Shown here: positions 26,388 through 36,285 of the stretch, piece after piece | Position numbering within the stretch: position 1 is the first letter of the stretch | Layout of the letters: each line of letters starts with the position of its first letter | Source of the DNA: Weissella uvarum | Lineage (GTDB): Bacteria > Bacillota > Bacilli > Lactobacillales > Lactobacillaceae | Assembly (NCBI RefSeq): GCF_016908785.1 | Contig: NZ_JAFBEO010000001.1 | Coordinates: 186,001-250,000, forward strand | Direction of reading: 5' to 3' | DNA: 64,000 nt | Notes under the pieces: generated by a model | Seen by the model: only the letters and a program-made list of their open reading frames with translations | Database searches by the model: none | Told to the model about the DNA's origin: nothing | Made by a program: the position numbers and the translations under genes

Positions 26388-27176
26388 CTATTCTACTTGT
26401 GTTTCTTTTAATAGCGGCTCAAATAACATTAGTACATGCTTCATAGCTGGCCCAATTCCTTGGACTTCAACTTGAATAGCAGCATCCCAACTCGTTTTAA
26501 AGTGATGAATCAGTTCCTTTAAATATGCCTCAAGTTGATCATCCGAACGCATATAACGGCTTGGTAATAAAACATTATAGATGGCATCAAATTTTGAATC
26601 AATATATCCTACATCGAGCGGTTCGTGTTGCCTTTGAAAAATCAGCTTAATTGTTTGCGGCGAAGCAACTCCACGTCGCTCGAGCGCGAGTGTATTTAAT
26701 CCATCATTCTTTACAATAGCATACTTTTTCCAACAATCACTTGGCAAAAGCAATAACCAATTGAAAGTTAGTGCTGTATTATTAAACCGCACTAAATCAA
26801 TTCGATAATCGACCGTGCCTTCTGGATAGACAAAATCAGCTTCCCGTTCTGTAAACACTAGGTGTTCAATCATGGTGCCAGTCCGATCAAAGAAATCCAA
26901 GGTTAACCCAATTGAATCTTGCGGTGTAGCATCAGCTGACAACACGAAATGATATGCGCGGCCTGGTTGCAAAGATGGTAAGACAACGCTTGCACGGACA
27001 CCCTGGTCACCTGCTGTATTTCCCGACATATTCCGCCAGCTGTAAATCGCTTGCCCAACTGGATGTAACTCATTCTTAAAATGAACCGCGCCATTTAAAT
27101 CTTTTTGGATTCTTGAACCATATGTGTAGGCATTCGCCGAGTTGGTCTCCCAAGTAAAAATATAAACTTCGTCCAT
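26388..27176 (-). CDS. asp3: Accessory Sec system protein Asp3
   Basis: A 262-residue cytosolic protein in the position and with the composition of Asp3, which joins Asp1 and Asp2 in a complex that binds SecA2 and the glycosylated adhesin. Recognisable parts are the N-terminal IFTWETNSANAYTYGSRI, the carbohydrate-binding-module-like core (GRAYHFVLSADATPQDSIGLTLDFFDRTGTMIE), and a C-terminal VQGIGPAMKHVLMLFEPL. It has an AGAGGAG site and follows asp2 by 15 bp. Confidence 0.88.
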   Translation of the reverse strand: MDEVYIFTWETNSANAYTYGSRIQKDLNGAVHFKNELHPVGQAIYSWRNMSGNTAGDQGVRASVVLPSLQPGRAYHFVLSADATPQDSIGLTLDFFDRTGTMIEHLVFTEREADFVYPEGTVDYRIDLVRFNNTALTFNWLLLLPSDCWKKYAIVKNDGLNTLALERRGVASPQTIKLIFQRQHEPLDVGYIDSKFDAIYNVLLPSRYMRSDDQLEAYLKELIHHFKTSWDAAIQVEVQGIGPAMKHVLMLFEPLLKETQVE

Positions 27177-27191
27177 GTTAAGCTCCTCTGA

Positions 27192-28775
27192 TTATTCCTG
27201 ATAGGCTTGGTTAACCTGGTTCAAATGGTATTTAAACCATTGCGCCACATCGGCCGTATTATCATTATGTCGACCTTCAAAACCTTTAGATAAAATACGA
27301 GCCTGCTCATAGCGTTTTTTAACACTCGCTTGGATGCGTCCAAAGGCTTTATCATCATAATCATCTTGTTCCATATAGGCTAGCGCAAAAGTCGTATCGT
27401 TAAAATCACCTTGATTAAAGACGCGCCAAAAGCGTTGGTTTAAACGTTCACTCGCTTCATCAGACAAATCGCCTTCATAATAAAGTTGGATATCTTCTCC
27501 GGTATGAAAATCAACCGGCCGTTTAATCCGACCATTTTGAGCAATATCACCTAAATTGGTTAATGGTTTTCCAACGACAATCGCCTTTGGATTCAGTTTA
27601 GCACCGTAATACAAGGCCCCAAATGTCCCCATCGACATCCCTGCCAAAACCACATCGTGTCGATTAAAACCGAGCAAATCTAATTTTTCTTGAATAACTT
27701 GCACTAATGTTTGTTCAAAATTCTCATCACCCATATAGAAAGCGCCACCTTCTAACCGTTCATCAGCAACCAACATATAAGGCTTCCCTGAAGATTGCAT
27801 CATCCGGTTACCTTCAAAACCTTCCTTGGTTCGCCAACCAGAAAAATAAACATTCAAAGGTGGTTGCATGTCACCTGGGTCAAAATAATACGCAATATCA
27901 TCGTGCAACTTGCCATTGATAATCCGTTGACCGTTTAACATAAACGTTCCAAAGTCACCACGGGAACGCCGGGTATGCATATTACCAAGCCGCACCCGTC
28001 CATGCCCTTTCGCATAAACCAAAACTTGGAAAATATAACCCGTTGCACCACCTGGCACATCTAAACCGGCAATAATATCATCACCAACGGCTTCCAAACT
28101 TTCCTCAATCTCATGATCATTCAAACGAATTTTGTTAACTTTCAATTTAAGCGTCACAGTTGGGTCCAGCAATGCATACTCTAAATTAATATGATCTACC
28201 AAGTATGGTGGCACATAGTTAGATTGATCTGCCCCTGCATCATGGTAAGCCATGATGTGCCAGTCATCATCAAAATCAACGGTATATTCCGTGTAAACAT
28301 TTCCAAATCGCTCTACCGGTTGCGTAATCCCTACGCCAGCCCGAAAGTTAACGCTATTCGAACGATAACCATCCGAACCGATAAAGAAATAACACCGCAA
28401 CTCCATGGCCAACCGATTCACATCTTGGAAATCAAACGCAAAAGCACCCTTAAAGTCCAATAATGCTTGTACTTCATCAGATAGTACCAATTCTGGTAAA
28501 TATAAAATTTGGTTAGCAGGTAAGCGTCGCAGCATGCCAAGATTTGTTAACCAAGGAAAATCTGCATCAATTAGAAAAATTGCATTAGCAAATTGTCGGT
28601 TAAGTCGCCCCGTCTTAGGGTTCAATAACATTTTTTCAGGAAAAACTTCCAAATTTTCATCAGTTGGCGCTGCCGTACAGAAAATATAAACAAAATCAGG
28701 ACCTAATAGTGTTTCATCTAGTTCTAAACGTTGTTGTCCAATGTGAATGATTGGCGTTTGTTTTTTACTGGCCAT
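27192..28775 (-). CDS. asp2: Accessory Sec system protein Asp2 (serine acetyltransferase-like)
   Basis: Asp2 is both an export chaperone and an O-acetyltransferase acting on the GlcNAc of the adhesin. The 527-residue protein has the typical C-terminal alpha/beta-hydrolase domain with the nucleophile elbow GMSMGTFGALYYGAKLNPKAIVVGKPL (Ser about 378), after PPLNVYFSGWRTKEGFEGNRMM. The acid/His candidates lie further on (TTFALAYMEQDDYDD; FEGRHNDNTADVAQWF). It overlaps the end of asp1 by 11 nt, so translation is coupled. Confidence 0.92.
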   Translation of the reverse strand: MASKKQTPIIHIGQQRLELDETLLGPDFVYIFCTAAPTDENLEVFPEKMLLNPKTGRLNRQFANAIFLIDADFPWLTNLGMLRRLPANQILYLPELVLSDEVQALLDFKGAFAFDFQDVNRLAMELRCYFFIGSDGYRSNSVNFRAGVGITQPVERFGNVYTEYTVDFDDDWHIMAYHDAGADQSNYVPPYLVDHINLEYALLDPTVTLKLKVNKIRLNDHEIEESLEAVGDDIIAGLDVPGGATGYIFQVLVYAKGHGRVRLGNMHTRRSRGDFGTFMLNGQRIINGKLHDDIAYYFDPGDMQPPLNVYFSGWRTKEGFEGNRMMQSSGKPYMLVADERLEGGAFYMGDENFEQTLVQVIQEKLDLLGFNRHDVVLAGMSMGTFGALYYGAKLNPKAIVVGKPLTNLGDIAQNGRIKRPVDFHTGEDIQLYYEGDLSDEASERLNQRFWRVFNQGDFNDTTFALAYMEQDDYDDKAFGRIQASVKKRYEQARILSKGFEGRHNDNTADVAQWFKYHLNQVNQAYQE

Positions 28776-30360
28776 CGTGCATCACCTCTTCCCACGCATG
28801 CACCAAAACAGTTTCAGAGTATTGGTCAATTTTTTCAACATTTGTCACAACCGCCTGGTTCCAATGCTGCATATTTGATAAGAAATAATCCATTGCGGGA
28901 ACAACTTCATCAATATCGCTCACCGTAACCCCATTGACCCAATTTTCAATCAATTCATTCTCCCCCATAACAATTTGAGGAATTCCAGCACTGACCGCTA
29001 ACATCTGGGTCCTTTGATCAGTAATTGCATGCAAATCAATATAAAGTCGCGCCACATGTAAAATATCTTGTTGCTCATCTTCGGGCCTTTGCACAACGAA
29101 GTTAATCCGCTGTCGCATCTGATAAGCCGCCACAAATTTTTCTTGTTCATCTTCATCAATCAAAGGTTCATCATCTGATTCAGTTTGTGCGTCTAAGAAA
29201 TCCAGCATTTCAGCTTCCGTTAAATCATCAAATTTTTCAAAAGCCGCTTCAAACCGTTGATAATGTTCACTCGAAAAGTTGACGGCATAATATTGACCAA
29301 TCCAGGCTAATATTTTAGCCTGGAAGGCTGACGTTGCCACATCAACTGTTTCAAAATCAATTTCAAAGACTAAGCGATCATCGTCAGCAACCATCTGGCA
29401 AATCGTTTCAATAAAAACGCGTTCCTTTTGCTCAGCATAAGTGGCATAACGCAGATACACAATCGTCTGAGCTTGCTCGTTACTAGTCCCTAAATCAAGC
29501 GTTGTTGGATATTGTGCCAACACGTGACTTGTTTGTTCAAGCGGCTGTTGCTCCGTTAAGGCATCTTGCGCCTGTTGACTTGGAAAAATTAATTCAGCCT
29601 GAGCTGGCAAAGGCTGTGTGACATCAATCCCTGCTTGCATCAAGATCAAAAACTTCTTTAAACGCCCTCGCGGCTGATTGTTTAACCACTTTAGGGCCGG
29701 ATGGTTCATATCCGCAATTAAGGTCCGATGGTTAGTTTGCGCATCCAAATATAAATTAACCTGCTCTGCAATTAGTTTATCCAGATTTGGATACTGCACT
29801 TGTACAAAGCGTGCTTGGTGCGCTTTAGCAATATCAACTTTCCCATCTGCATGCTGCGTCATCACAGTTTCCCCGGCTGGTGTATACCAAGTTTTTTCTA
29901 ACGGCGTACCATCAGCTGCCATATGCTCTTGATATGATAAAAAGCCACGATCATCATAGTACTGCACTAATTGGCCACCATCTGATAAAAAGACTTCGAC
30001 AGTTGTCACAAATTGACGTTCTTTAAGTCGTACGTGGCAAACTTTACGTCCCTGTTGATCATAATAGTAGGTTTCCGCATCATTCATAAAGGGTTCGTAT
30101 TCTGCCATATCCATAATGTCACGAACCATGACTGGTTTTAATTGGCGAATCTCCACTTGTTGAATAACATCAAAAACATTCCACCAATCTAATTGTTCCA
30201 AATGTGCTTGCCGCAACATCCAGCGCAATTCAGGCTGTTCATCGACAAAAACTAATTGATTAGGTAGCGCATTGTCTTCAAACATGTCGGCAACCACTAT
30301 CGCCGGGTCAAACTCTGGTCGACTAGTGGTTTGGTCAAAGTTTGGTATTAACAGTGCCAT
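28765..30360 (-). CDS. asp1: Accessory Sec system protein Asp1
   Basis: A 531-residue cytosolic protein with a GT-B-like fold but no known catalysis; it scaffolds Asp2/Asp3 and helps SecA2. It shows the family N-terminus (MALLIPNF), GLLDQW-like WNVFDVIQQVEIRQLKPVMVRDI, and the beta-rich DUF1975-like middle (YYYDQQGRKVCHVRLKERQFVTTVEVFLSDGGQLVQYYDDRGFLSYQEH), and the late SAGIPQIVMGENELIENWVNG. Context between secY2 and asp2 supports the call. An AAGGAGA site precedes the start. Confidence 0.9.
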   Translation of the reverse strand: MALLIPNFDQTTSRPEFDPAIVVADMFEDNALPNQLVFVDEQPELRWMLRQAHLEQLDWWNVFDVIQQVEIRQLKPVMVRDIMDMAEYEPFMNDAETYYYDQQGRKVCHVRLKERQFVTTVEVFLSDGGQLVQYYDDRGFLSYQEHMAADGTPLEKTWYTPAGETVMTQHADGKVDIAKAHQARFVQVQYPNLDKLIAEQVNLYLDAQTNHRTLIADMNHPALKWLNNQPRGRLKKFLILMQAGIDVTQPLPAQAELIFPSQQAQDALTEQQPLEQTSHVLAQYPTTLDLGTSNEQAQTIVYLRYATYAEQKERVFIETICQMVADDDRLVFEIDFETVDVATSAFQAKILAWIGQYYAVNFSSEHYQRFEAAFEKFDDLTEAEMLDFLDAQTESDDEPLIDEDEQEKFVAAYQMRQRINFVVQRPEDEQQDILHVARLYIDLHAITDQRTQMLAVSAGIPQIVMGENELIENWVNGVTVSDIDEVVPAMDYFLSNMQHWNQAVVTNVEKIDQYSETVLVHAWEEVMHDGQ

Positions 30361-30383
30361 TCCAGGTCTCCTTTCTATATTTT

Positions 30384-31607
30384 TTAAAATAGACGATACA
30401 TACCCTTTTCACGCAACGCATTAAATTGGGCAATGACATTATCCATAATCGAAATCAAAATGGCCAAGCTTCCAAAGTAAGGCGTAAAGTTCGCCCAACC
30501 TGGTTGCTTATAAACAATTGCCAACGCCATTGGCAAAATGGCTAACACAACTAAGAATAAATTACCAAAGGTGGTTAAGATGAAGAATTCACGAAATAGA
30601 TAATTATTTGTTTGTTCCCCTGGAAAGACGTTAATAAAATAGTCCCCGGTTTCTTTCATATTCTTACCGATTTTTCCAGGTTGAATACTAATTAACCCAA
30701 AAGCATACCCCAAAAACATCAATACTAAGGCGTACATGAACACCCCACCCCAAGTTCGATAATCCGTTAAATGCAACAACGCTTGCATCCAATCTACATA
30801 TTTAGCTCTGTGATTAAACAGCGTTTGTGGCAACATGAATAAACTCATCGAAAACATGAAAGGCATTGCTCCGGCCGTCAATAACCGCATGGGCAAATAT
30901 GAATGCGTTAAATCGCCTTCCATCATTAGCCGTTCCACGGGTAAATGTCGTTCGGCATGCATTAACGCTTCCAAAATAAAAAGCACGATGACCGTTAAGC
31001 CAATTGCAACCAAAAGATGTTCATTCGTTAACGAATAGTTAGGATTACCCCAACCAGCAGTAAGCGTCTTGGGTAAGCCCAGAATAATTCCTGGCAAAAT
31101 TAAAAGTGACATGCCCCCTAAACCGTATTGCGCATTTAAGTCACCCAAATAGATTGAAAACATTGTACCCGCTAATAACGTTGCTAAGACAATCACCATC
31201 GTTACCGTGACTCCACCGCCAAAAGGAAATGGTAGTAACGCTGATTTTGTGTAATACACAATTTGAATCCCTTGTAACACAGCTAATCCAACGGCTAACC
31301 ACCGTTGGATATAGCTCACTTGGCGTTGTGACAGATGGTTAACGCCATCTAAATTCAAGGCACTAATGGCCTGCCAGATAATCATCCCTGTCATATATGG
31401 ACCCACACCCAAAGTGAAAAGCGTTGGCAATGTGAACTGACCACCAGTCATCACACCGAATGTTTGCAAAAGTGTCCGATTCGCCAAGCTCGCTTTGGCC
31501 ACTGCGGGGTCAATTAATGGCAAAGTAATTGATTGTCCCAATAAATAAACCGACACAATCAACAGCGCCCAGCTGACGCGTTTCAATAAATCATGTTGTT
31601 TTAACAT
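30384..31607 (-). CDS. secY2: Accessory Sec translocase channel SecY2
   Basis: A 407-residue polytopic membrane protein, the pore dedicated to the adhesin. About ten hydrophobic segments are visible, starting with RVSWALLIVSVYLLGQSITLPLID (TM1). Other SecY features include LGVGPYMTGMIIWQ, MSLLILPGIILGLPKTL and NNYLFREFFILTTFGNLFLVVLAILP. It lacks the long cytosolic loops of housekeeping SecY and is shorter (about 430 there), as is usual for SecY2. Lies 21 bp after secA2. Confidence 0.92.
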   Translation of the reverse strand: MLKQHDLLKRVSWALLIVSVYLLGQSITLPLIDPAVAKASLANRTLLQTFGVMTGGQFTLPTLFTLGVGPYMTGMIIWQAISALNLDGVNHLSQRQVSYIQRWLAVGLAVLQGIQIVYYTKSALLPFPFGGGVTVTMVIVLATLLAGTMFSIYLGDLNAQYGLGGMSLLILPGIILGLPKTLTAGWGNPNYSLTNEHLLVAIGLTVIVLFILEALMHAERHLPVERLMMEGDLTHSYLPMRLLTAGAMPFMFSMSLFMLPQTLFNHRAKYVDWMQALLHLTDYRTWGGVFMYALVLMFLGYAFGLISIQPGKIGKNMKETGDYFINVFPGEQTNNYLFREFFILTTFGNLFLVVLAILPMALAIVYKQPGWANFTPYFGSLAILISIMDNVIAQFNALREKGMYRLF

Positions 31608-31628
31608 TACAAATACCTTTATTTTTAA

Positions 31629-33980
31629 TCATGGGAACTGAACATCAACCGTGCCATCTTTCTTCGGTTTAATTTCAGCTTGCATGAGATTTTGAATGGA
31701 TTGTCTTTCCATTTTAGTGCGCATCTGTTGATAGCTCTTTTGGGCCTCTTTTTGATATTCAAAAAGAGGATTTCGCTGAGCAATACTGCGATTACGCGTC
31801 AATACCTTTAGCGTCTCTAAGGCATCGACTTGATCAACCCAGACATCATCAACCGCTTTCAGAAGACAAAGGCGTTGATAATAAATCCATTGTGGTTGAG
31901 CCGGTAATTCTTGATGCTTTTTTTCCATCTGCTCTTGCACTAACTTTTGTAGCGTTTGCATTAATTCACGTTGGGAAAGCTGCTTTAAATCAAGCGTGCC
32001 TTCGTAAGCACTATCAATATTTTCATAAATAAAATTAATCGGTTCAAGCGTCGTATCACCATGCTTATAAGCATGGGCATATTGCTTGAGTACTTTTTTA
32101 ATAAACTTTTCAATCACCGGCTGTAAATTATTTGACCGCATCAAGGCATTCCGATATTCATAGACACTATCACGTTGAACACGGAAAATTTCACCATACT
32201 GGAGCGTTTCGAAACGATTAGCCCGCTGCTGATTCGCAACGACTTTTTGAGCCCGGTCAATCACATGATGGAAACGTCCATGTTTTTTCAAAGCTTGTTG
32301 TTGATCACCAGCATGCTTCTTAGCAAACTTCAAAACGCGCTTTGGCGCATTTTCAACCACAATTTTATCCTCAAGTGAAGAATAGAAAACACTCTCACCT
32401 GGGTTTCCTTGACGTCCGGCTCGTCCACGTAATTGGTTATCCACACGTGGGTTAAGCATGCGTTCCGTCCCGAGCACGAGCAAACCGCCTAAATTGACGA
32501 CATCTTTGGAAATATTAATATCTGTTCCCCGTCCAGCCATCGAAGTTGCGACAGTGACCGCACCATATTCGCCGGCTTGAGCTACAATTTCAGCTTCTTT
32601 AGCGGCACTCCGTGCATTCAAAACACTATGCGGAATCTTTTCTCTTAATAGTAATCGTGAATATAAATTCGATAACGATAGTGATCCGGTTTCAACCAAC
32701 ACAGGTCGGCCTTTAGCATGCTCATCTTTAACAACTTCCAAAGATGCAAATAATTTAGCATCATTCGTGATATAGAGTTGGTCAGGATAATCAATCCGTT
32801 GATTTGGGCGATGGGTTGGAATCTTAACTACTGCTAAATTATAGACTTCCATGAACTCTGCGGCATCCGAACTCGCTGTTCCCGTCATGCCAGCCAGTTG
32901 CTTAAACATACGGAATAAGTTTTGGTAGGTGATTGAGGCCATGGCACGCTGCTGTTTTGAAATCTCAACGTGTTCTTTAGCTTCAACCGCTTGATGCATC
33001 CCTGCCTGCATTTTCATGCCAGTCAATTCACGACCATTTTCGCTATCAATCAAAACCACTTCATCATGATCTACCACATAGTCACGGTCGCGTTGCAAAG
33101 TATAATTGGCCTTCAAAGCTAATAAGGTGTGCCGATATAAATCTTTCCACTCATCGCTCAGCAAATTATCAATATCAAAATATTGTTCCATTTTGACAAT
33201 TCCTTGCGGTGTAAACCAGATTTTCTTCAAATCGTCACTACGCTCATAGTCTTCATCCTCAACCATTAACTTAACCACTGAATCAGCGACTTCATAAAAG
33301 TTTGATTGCACGCGTGGTACCCCAGAAATCACTAAAGGTGTCTCGGCAGTATCTAAAAGCACCGCATCCGCTTCATCAATCAGTGCAAAATTAAAAGCCT
33401 GAATATATTGTTTTGCTGGCGTTGTGGCCAAATTATCAAAAAGATAATCAAAACCCAAGGCGCTATTAGTCGTATAAACAATGTCAGATTGGTAAATCTT
33501 CTTCAAATCACGATTTTTAGGATTTTCGCCTTCTTTGGCAACGCCTGAAGCAACGCTTAAGCCCATCCAGCGGTATAATTTACCCATTTGCTCGGCATCA
33601 CGATTTGCCAAATATTCATTAGCGGTAATCAAAAAATTTCCGGGCCCTGTGAGACCATGTAAATACATCTGCATGACAGCCGTTAAGGTTTTGCCTTCCC
33701 CCGTTTTCATTTCAGCAATATTGTTATATTCCATAACAACCGCACCTAAAATTTGGACATCAAAAGGGGCCATTCCCAGAACACGTTCAGCCGCAACACA
33801 TATTGCCGCATAAGCTTCGGGTAACAATTGGCGTAAGCTAGCGCCATTGGCTAGTTGCTCTCGAAATAATGCTGTCTGACTTTGCAATGTTTCATCGGAC
33901 ATATCAGCATATTTTAGCATTAATTTCTTGATTTTTTTTACAATGCGTTGATAGCGCTGCTCAGTATGTAAAACTTGCAT
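31629..33980 (-). CDS. secA2: Accessory Sec ATPase SecA2
   Basis: A 783-residue SecA-type motor that drives the glycosylated adhesin through SecY2. Walker A is MKTGEGKTLTAV and the DEAD box is LIDEADAVLLDTA; the second nucleotide domain carries VATSMAGRGTDINIS, LGTERMLNPRVDNQLRGRAGRQGNPGESVFYSSLED. It is shorter than SecA1 and lacks the C-terminal zinc-binding tail, as in SecA2 of streptococci. It is the first gene of the seven-gene operon secA2-secY2-asp1-asp2-asp3-gtfA-gtfB, followed by the adhesin. GAGAGGA lies upstream of the start with rather long spacing. Confidence 0.94.
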   Translation of the reverse strand: MQVLHTEQRYQRIVKKIKKLMLKYADMSDETLQSQTALFREQLANGASLRQLLPEAYAAICVAAERVLGMAPFDVQILGAVVMEYNNIAEMKTGEGKTLTAVMQMYLHGLTGPGNFLITANEYLANRDAEQMGKLYRWMGLSVASGVAKEGENPKNRDLKKIYQSDIVYTTNSALGFDYLFDNLATTPAKQYIQAFNFALIDEADAVLLDTAETPLVISGVPRVQSNFYEVADSVVKLMVEDEDYERSDDLKKIWFTPQGIVKMEQYFDIDNLLSDEWKDLYRHTLLALKANYTLQRDRDYVVDHDEVVLIDSENGRELTGMKMQAGMHQAVEAKEHVEISKQQRAMASITYQNLFRMFKQLAGMTGTASSDAAEFMEVYNLAVVKIPTHRPNQRIDYPDQLYITNDAKLFASLEVVKDEHAKGRPVLVETGSLSLSNLYSRLLLREKIPHSVLNARSAAKEAEIVAQAGEYGAVTVATSMAGRGTDINISKDVVNLGGLLVLGTERMLNPRVDNQLRGRAGRQGNPGESVFYSSLEDKIVVENAPKRVLKFAKKHAGDQQQALKKHGRFHHVIDRAQKVVANQQRANRFETLQYGEIFRVQRDSVYEYRNALMRSNNLQPVIEKFIKKVLKQYAHAYKHGDTTLEPINFIYENIDSAYEGTLDLKQLSQRELMQTLQKLVQEQMEKKHQELPAQPQWIYYQRLCLLKAVDDVWVDQVDALETLKVLTRNRSIAQRNPLFEYQKEAQKSYQQMRTKMERQSIQNLMQAEIKPKKDGTVDVQFP

Positions 33981-34019
33981 ATTAATCGCTAAATCCTCTC
34001 AGTTAGCTTTACAACTCAT

Positions 34020-34048
34020 TTGTAATCAAGTTGCTTTACTTTTATAAT
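34020..34048 (+). promoter_or_regulatory. Promoter of the small membrane protein gene (leaderless arrangement)
   Basis: TTGTAA (34020-34025), 17-bp spacer, perfect TATAAT (34043-34048). Only seven bases separate the -10 from the ATG at 34056, so transcription should begin at or next to the start codon. Confidence 0.7.
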
Positions 34049-34055
34049 TAGGATT

Positions 34056-34244
34056 ATGAAAAATGACAAACAAAAATCCCTACTCGATCAAGACATTGAC
34101 CAAAGAATTAAATCGGAAAACGCCGAAAAACCAAAGATTACACCACAAAAAGAGAAAGGACGTTGGCTGCAAGCTAGCTTTGCAATTCTATTAGCCATTT
34201 TGGTTTTAATTGGTATTCTCTACCCATTGTTTAATCTCAATTAG
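34056..34244 (+). CDS. Small single-pass membrane protein, unknown
   Basis: A 62-residue protein divergent from secA2. The first 38 residues are strongly charged (MKNDKQKSLLDQDIDQRIKS, then KPKITPQKEKGRW), followed by one hydrophobic helix (LQASFAILLAILVLIGILYPLF). This arrangement predicts a cytosolic head and C-terminal anchor. I do not recognise the family. The ribosome site is poor (AGGA 3 nt before ATG) but a good promoter abuts it, suggesting a leaderless mRNA. It ends before a shared terminator with the butanediol dehydrogenase gene. Confidence 0.6.
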   Translation: MKNDKQKSLLDQDIDQRIKSENAEKPKITPQKEKGRWLQASFAILLAILVLIGILYPLFNLN

Positions 34245-34362
34245 TCAATACTCACTCATATTTTTTTAATTATATCACATAGCTAACTATACCATTAAAC
34301 AAAAGATGTAAGATTGCCATAATTTTATAATATTTGTTGGTATAGACTAATCAAAGCCATTA

Positions 34363-34397
34363 AAAAAACACCGCTCAATTATGAGAGGTGTTTTTTG
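34363..34397. terminator. Bidirectional terminator
   Basis: Stem ACACC-G-CTC / GAG-A-GGTGT (34368-34376 with 34383-34391, one mismatch) between A7 and T6. It serves the small membrane protein (+) and the butanediol dehydrogenase (-). The rest of 34245-34459 shows nothing else. Confidence 0.88.
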
Positions 34398-34459
34398 TTA
34401 TATACATAAGTTTTGCAATCAAAAGTGACACTCCTACTTAAGGCGCTGTCGCTTTGAAA

Positions 34460-35515
34460 TTAATCCGCTTCTTTTTCTAAATTAACTAATACTTTGGCCT
34501 GCGTTTTATCTGTCGTAAGTAATTCGAGCCCTTGCTCGACAACGTCATCCAATTCGATTTCCTTTGTAATTAAATCTTCAACTTGAATGGTCCCGCTCGA
34601 AACCAGGTCAACAGTTTCACCAAAGGTTTTCTTTGAATAACCTAGTGAACTCGTAATTTTTACACCAGTTTCCGTCAAGTCCATGAGATTAAACTCAACT
34701 GGCTTCACAAAAATTGAGGTCACCACAACCGTTCCACGCGCCTTGGCACTGTGAACTGCTTGGATAAAGGTTGGTTGAACACCAGCCGCTTCAAAAGCAA
34801 CATCGACACCACCAGGGACCAAGCGATGAATTTCAGCCACAACATCTTCAACTTCGGCCGGATTAATCACATCCGTTGCCCCAAGTTGCTTGGCCTTAGC
34901 CAAACGTTCTTCAGATAGATCAATAGCAATAATCTTAGTTGCTCCAGCTGCCTTCGCAACCGCCGCAATCAACGCGCCAATTGGACCAGCACCAAAGACT
35001 GCGACTGATTGACCAAACCGCAAGTCGCCTTCCTTAAGGGCTTGAACAGCAACAGCCGTTGGTTCAATCAAGGCTGCTAAGCGTAATGAGAAGTCTTGTG
35101 GCAAGTGGAATAGCGTTGATTCGGGTACGTTAACATATGGTGCCAAACCACCATCCGTTGAGAGGCCGATAAAGGCATAGCCATGATAGACATCTTCATC
35201 ATCTGGTGCAACACCAGTCGTCAAAGTTGGATCAATTGAAACATGATCGCCAACCGCAAAGTCAGTGACATTTGAACCCACTTCAGAAACCACACCAGAA
35301 AACTCGTGCCCTAAGACAAGTGGGGCCTTATCATGCGTAATTGGATTTGGTTCATCAACCGGAATAAATGCACCATCTTCATAAGCATGGACATCGCTTC
35401 CACAAATTCCAGTATAAGCCACCCGTACCCGCACTTCATCGGGTTGAACTGGCTTAGGCTCAACTTCTTCTACACGAACATCTTTAAAATCATGCCAAAC
35501 TGCTGCCTTCATCAT
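34460..35515 (-). CDS. 2,3-butanediol dehydrogenase (zinc-dependent MDR family)
   Basis: Interconverts acetoin and 2,3-butanediol with NAD(H), regenerating NAD+. The 351-residue protein matches the BdhA/Sorbitol-dehydrogenase-like group: catalytic zinc ligands in GICGSDVH (Cys38) and GHEFSG (His/Glu about 70), IEPTAVAVQAL, and the NAD motif FGAGPIGALIAAV with the acidic IAIDLSEER at the end of strand 2. The four-Cys structural-zinc loop is absent (DPTLTTGVAPDDEDVYHGYAF), as in Bacillus BdhA. ATG codons at 35515 and 35512 are both possible behind GAGG. Substrate assignment is by family resemblance; related diol or polyol activity is possible. Confidence 0.85.
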   Translation of the reverse strand: MMKAAVWHDFKDVRVEEVEPKPVQPDEVRVRVAYTGICGSDVHAYEDGAFIPVDEPNPITHDKAPLVLGHEFSGVVSEVGSNVTDFAVGDHVSIDPTLTTGVAPDDEDVYHGYAFIGLSTDGGLAPYVNVPESTLFHLPQDFSLRLAALIEPTAVAVQALKEGDLRFGQSVAVFGAGPIGALIAAVAKAAGATKIIAIDLSEERLAKAKQLGATDVINPAEVEDVVAEIHRLVPGGVDVAFEAAGVQPTFIQAVHSAKARGTVVVTSIFVKPVEFNLMDLTETGVKITSSLGYSKKTFGETVDLVSSGTIQVEDLITKEIELDDVVEQGLELLTTDKTQAKVLVNLEKEAD

Positions 35516-35603
35516 ATCTGCCTCGATTCTTAATCGTTAGAGAATTTTTACTACACCACTAGTATTATACTTCACAAAGTAACTGTCAATCTTTATTTTG
35601 GCA

Positions 35604-35638
35604 CAAAAAAAGCACCCTTAAAAATAAAGGTGCTTTTT
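35604..35638 (-). terminator. clpP terminator
   Basis: Stem AGCACC/GGTGCT (35611-35616 with 35629-35634) flanked by A7 and T5, directly after the clpP stop. Confidence 0.85.
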
Positions 35639-35641
35639 AGA

Positions 35642-36247
35642 TTACTTAGTTGCTTCTTTTTGTTCGTCATTAGTTGTAATGACACTATCAACCAAACCGT
35701 ATTCAAGTGATTCATCAGCATCAAGCCAGTGATCACGCTCTGTGTCAGCTTCAACCTTGTCAAATGATTGACCAGTGTTTTGAGCCAAGATGTGATTAAT
35801 CTTTGAACGTGTCTTCAAAATTTCCTTAGCGGCAATTTCAATTTCAGTTTGTTGACCTTGTGCACCACCAGATGGTTGGTGAATCATGAATTGTGAATTT
35901 GGTAGCATGAAGCGTTTACCCTTAGCACCAGATGATGCAAGGACAGAGGCCATTGAAGCCGCCAAACCAACAACGATTGTTTGAACATCCGGATGGATGA
36001 AGTTCATCGTGTCGTAAATCGCCATTCCGGCATTAACCTCACCACCAGGTGAGTTGATGTACATATATACATCCTTATCTGGATCTTGGGCATCCAAGAA
36101 TAGCAATTGCGCAATAATCGTCGTTGACATTTGTGAGTTAATCTCACCGGTCACCATGATAATGCGATCCTTTAACAAACGTGAAAAGATATCATATGAA
36201 CGCTCACCTTGCGATGATTGTTCAATAACGTATGGAACTGGTAACAT
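35642..36247 (-). CDS. clpP: ATP-dependent Clp protease proteolytic subunit
   Basis: Tetradecameric serine protease that degrades substrates delivered by ClpC/E/X. The catalytic triad is clear: Ser98 in GLAASMAS, His123 in MIHQP, Asp172 in [11 protein letters not shown]. The 201-residue length fits. The ATG at 36247 was chosen because it lies 7 nt after GGAGG; the ATG at 36253 is 1 nt away from that site. The promoter contains a CtsR box, so it is controlled by the heat-shock repressor CtsR, while clpE in the same window is under HrcA. Confidence 0.97.
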   Translation of the reverse strand: MLPVPYVIEQSSQGERSYDIFSRLLKDRIIMVTGEINSQMSTTIIAQLLFLDAQDPDKDVYMYINSPGGEVNAGMAIYDTMNFIHPDVQTIVVGLAASMASVLASSGAKGKRFMLPNSQFMIHQPSGGAQGQQTEIEIAAKEILKTRSKINHILAQNTGQSFDKVEADTERDHWLDADESLEYGLVDSVITTNDEQKEATK

Positions 36248-36285
36248 ATTCATTCCTCCAATAATCGATTGAACTTGTTCTAACT

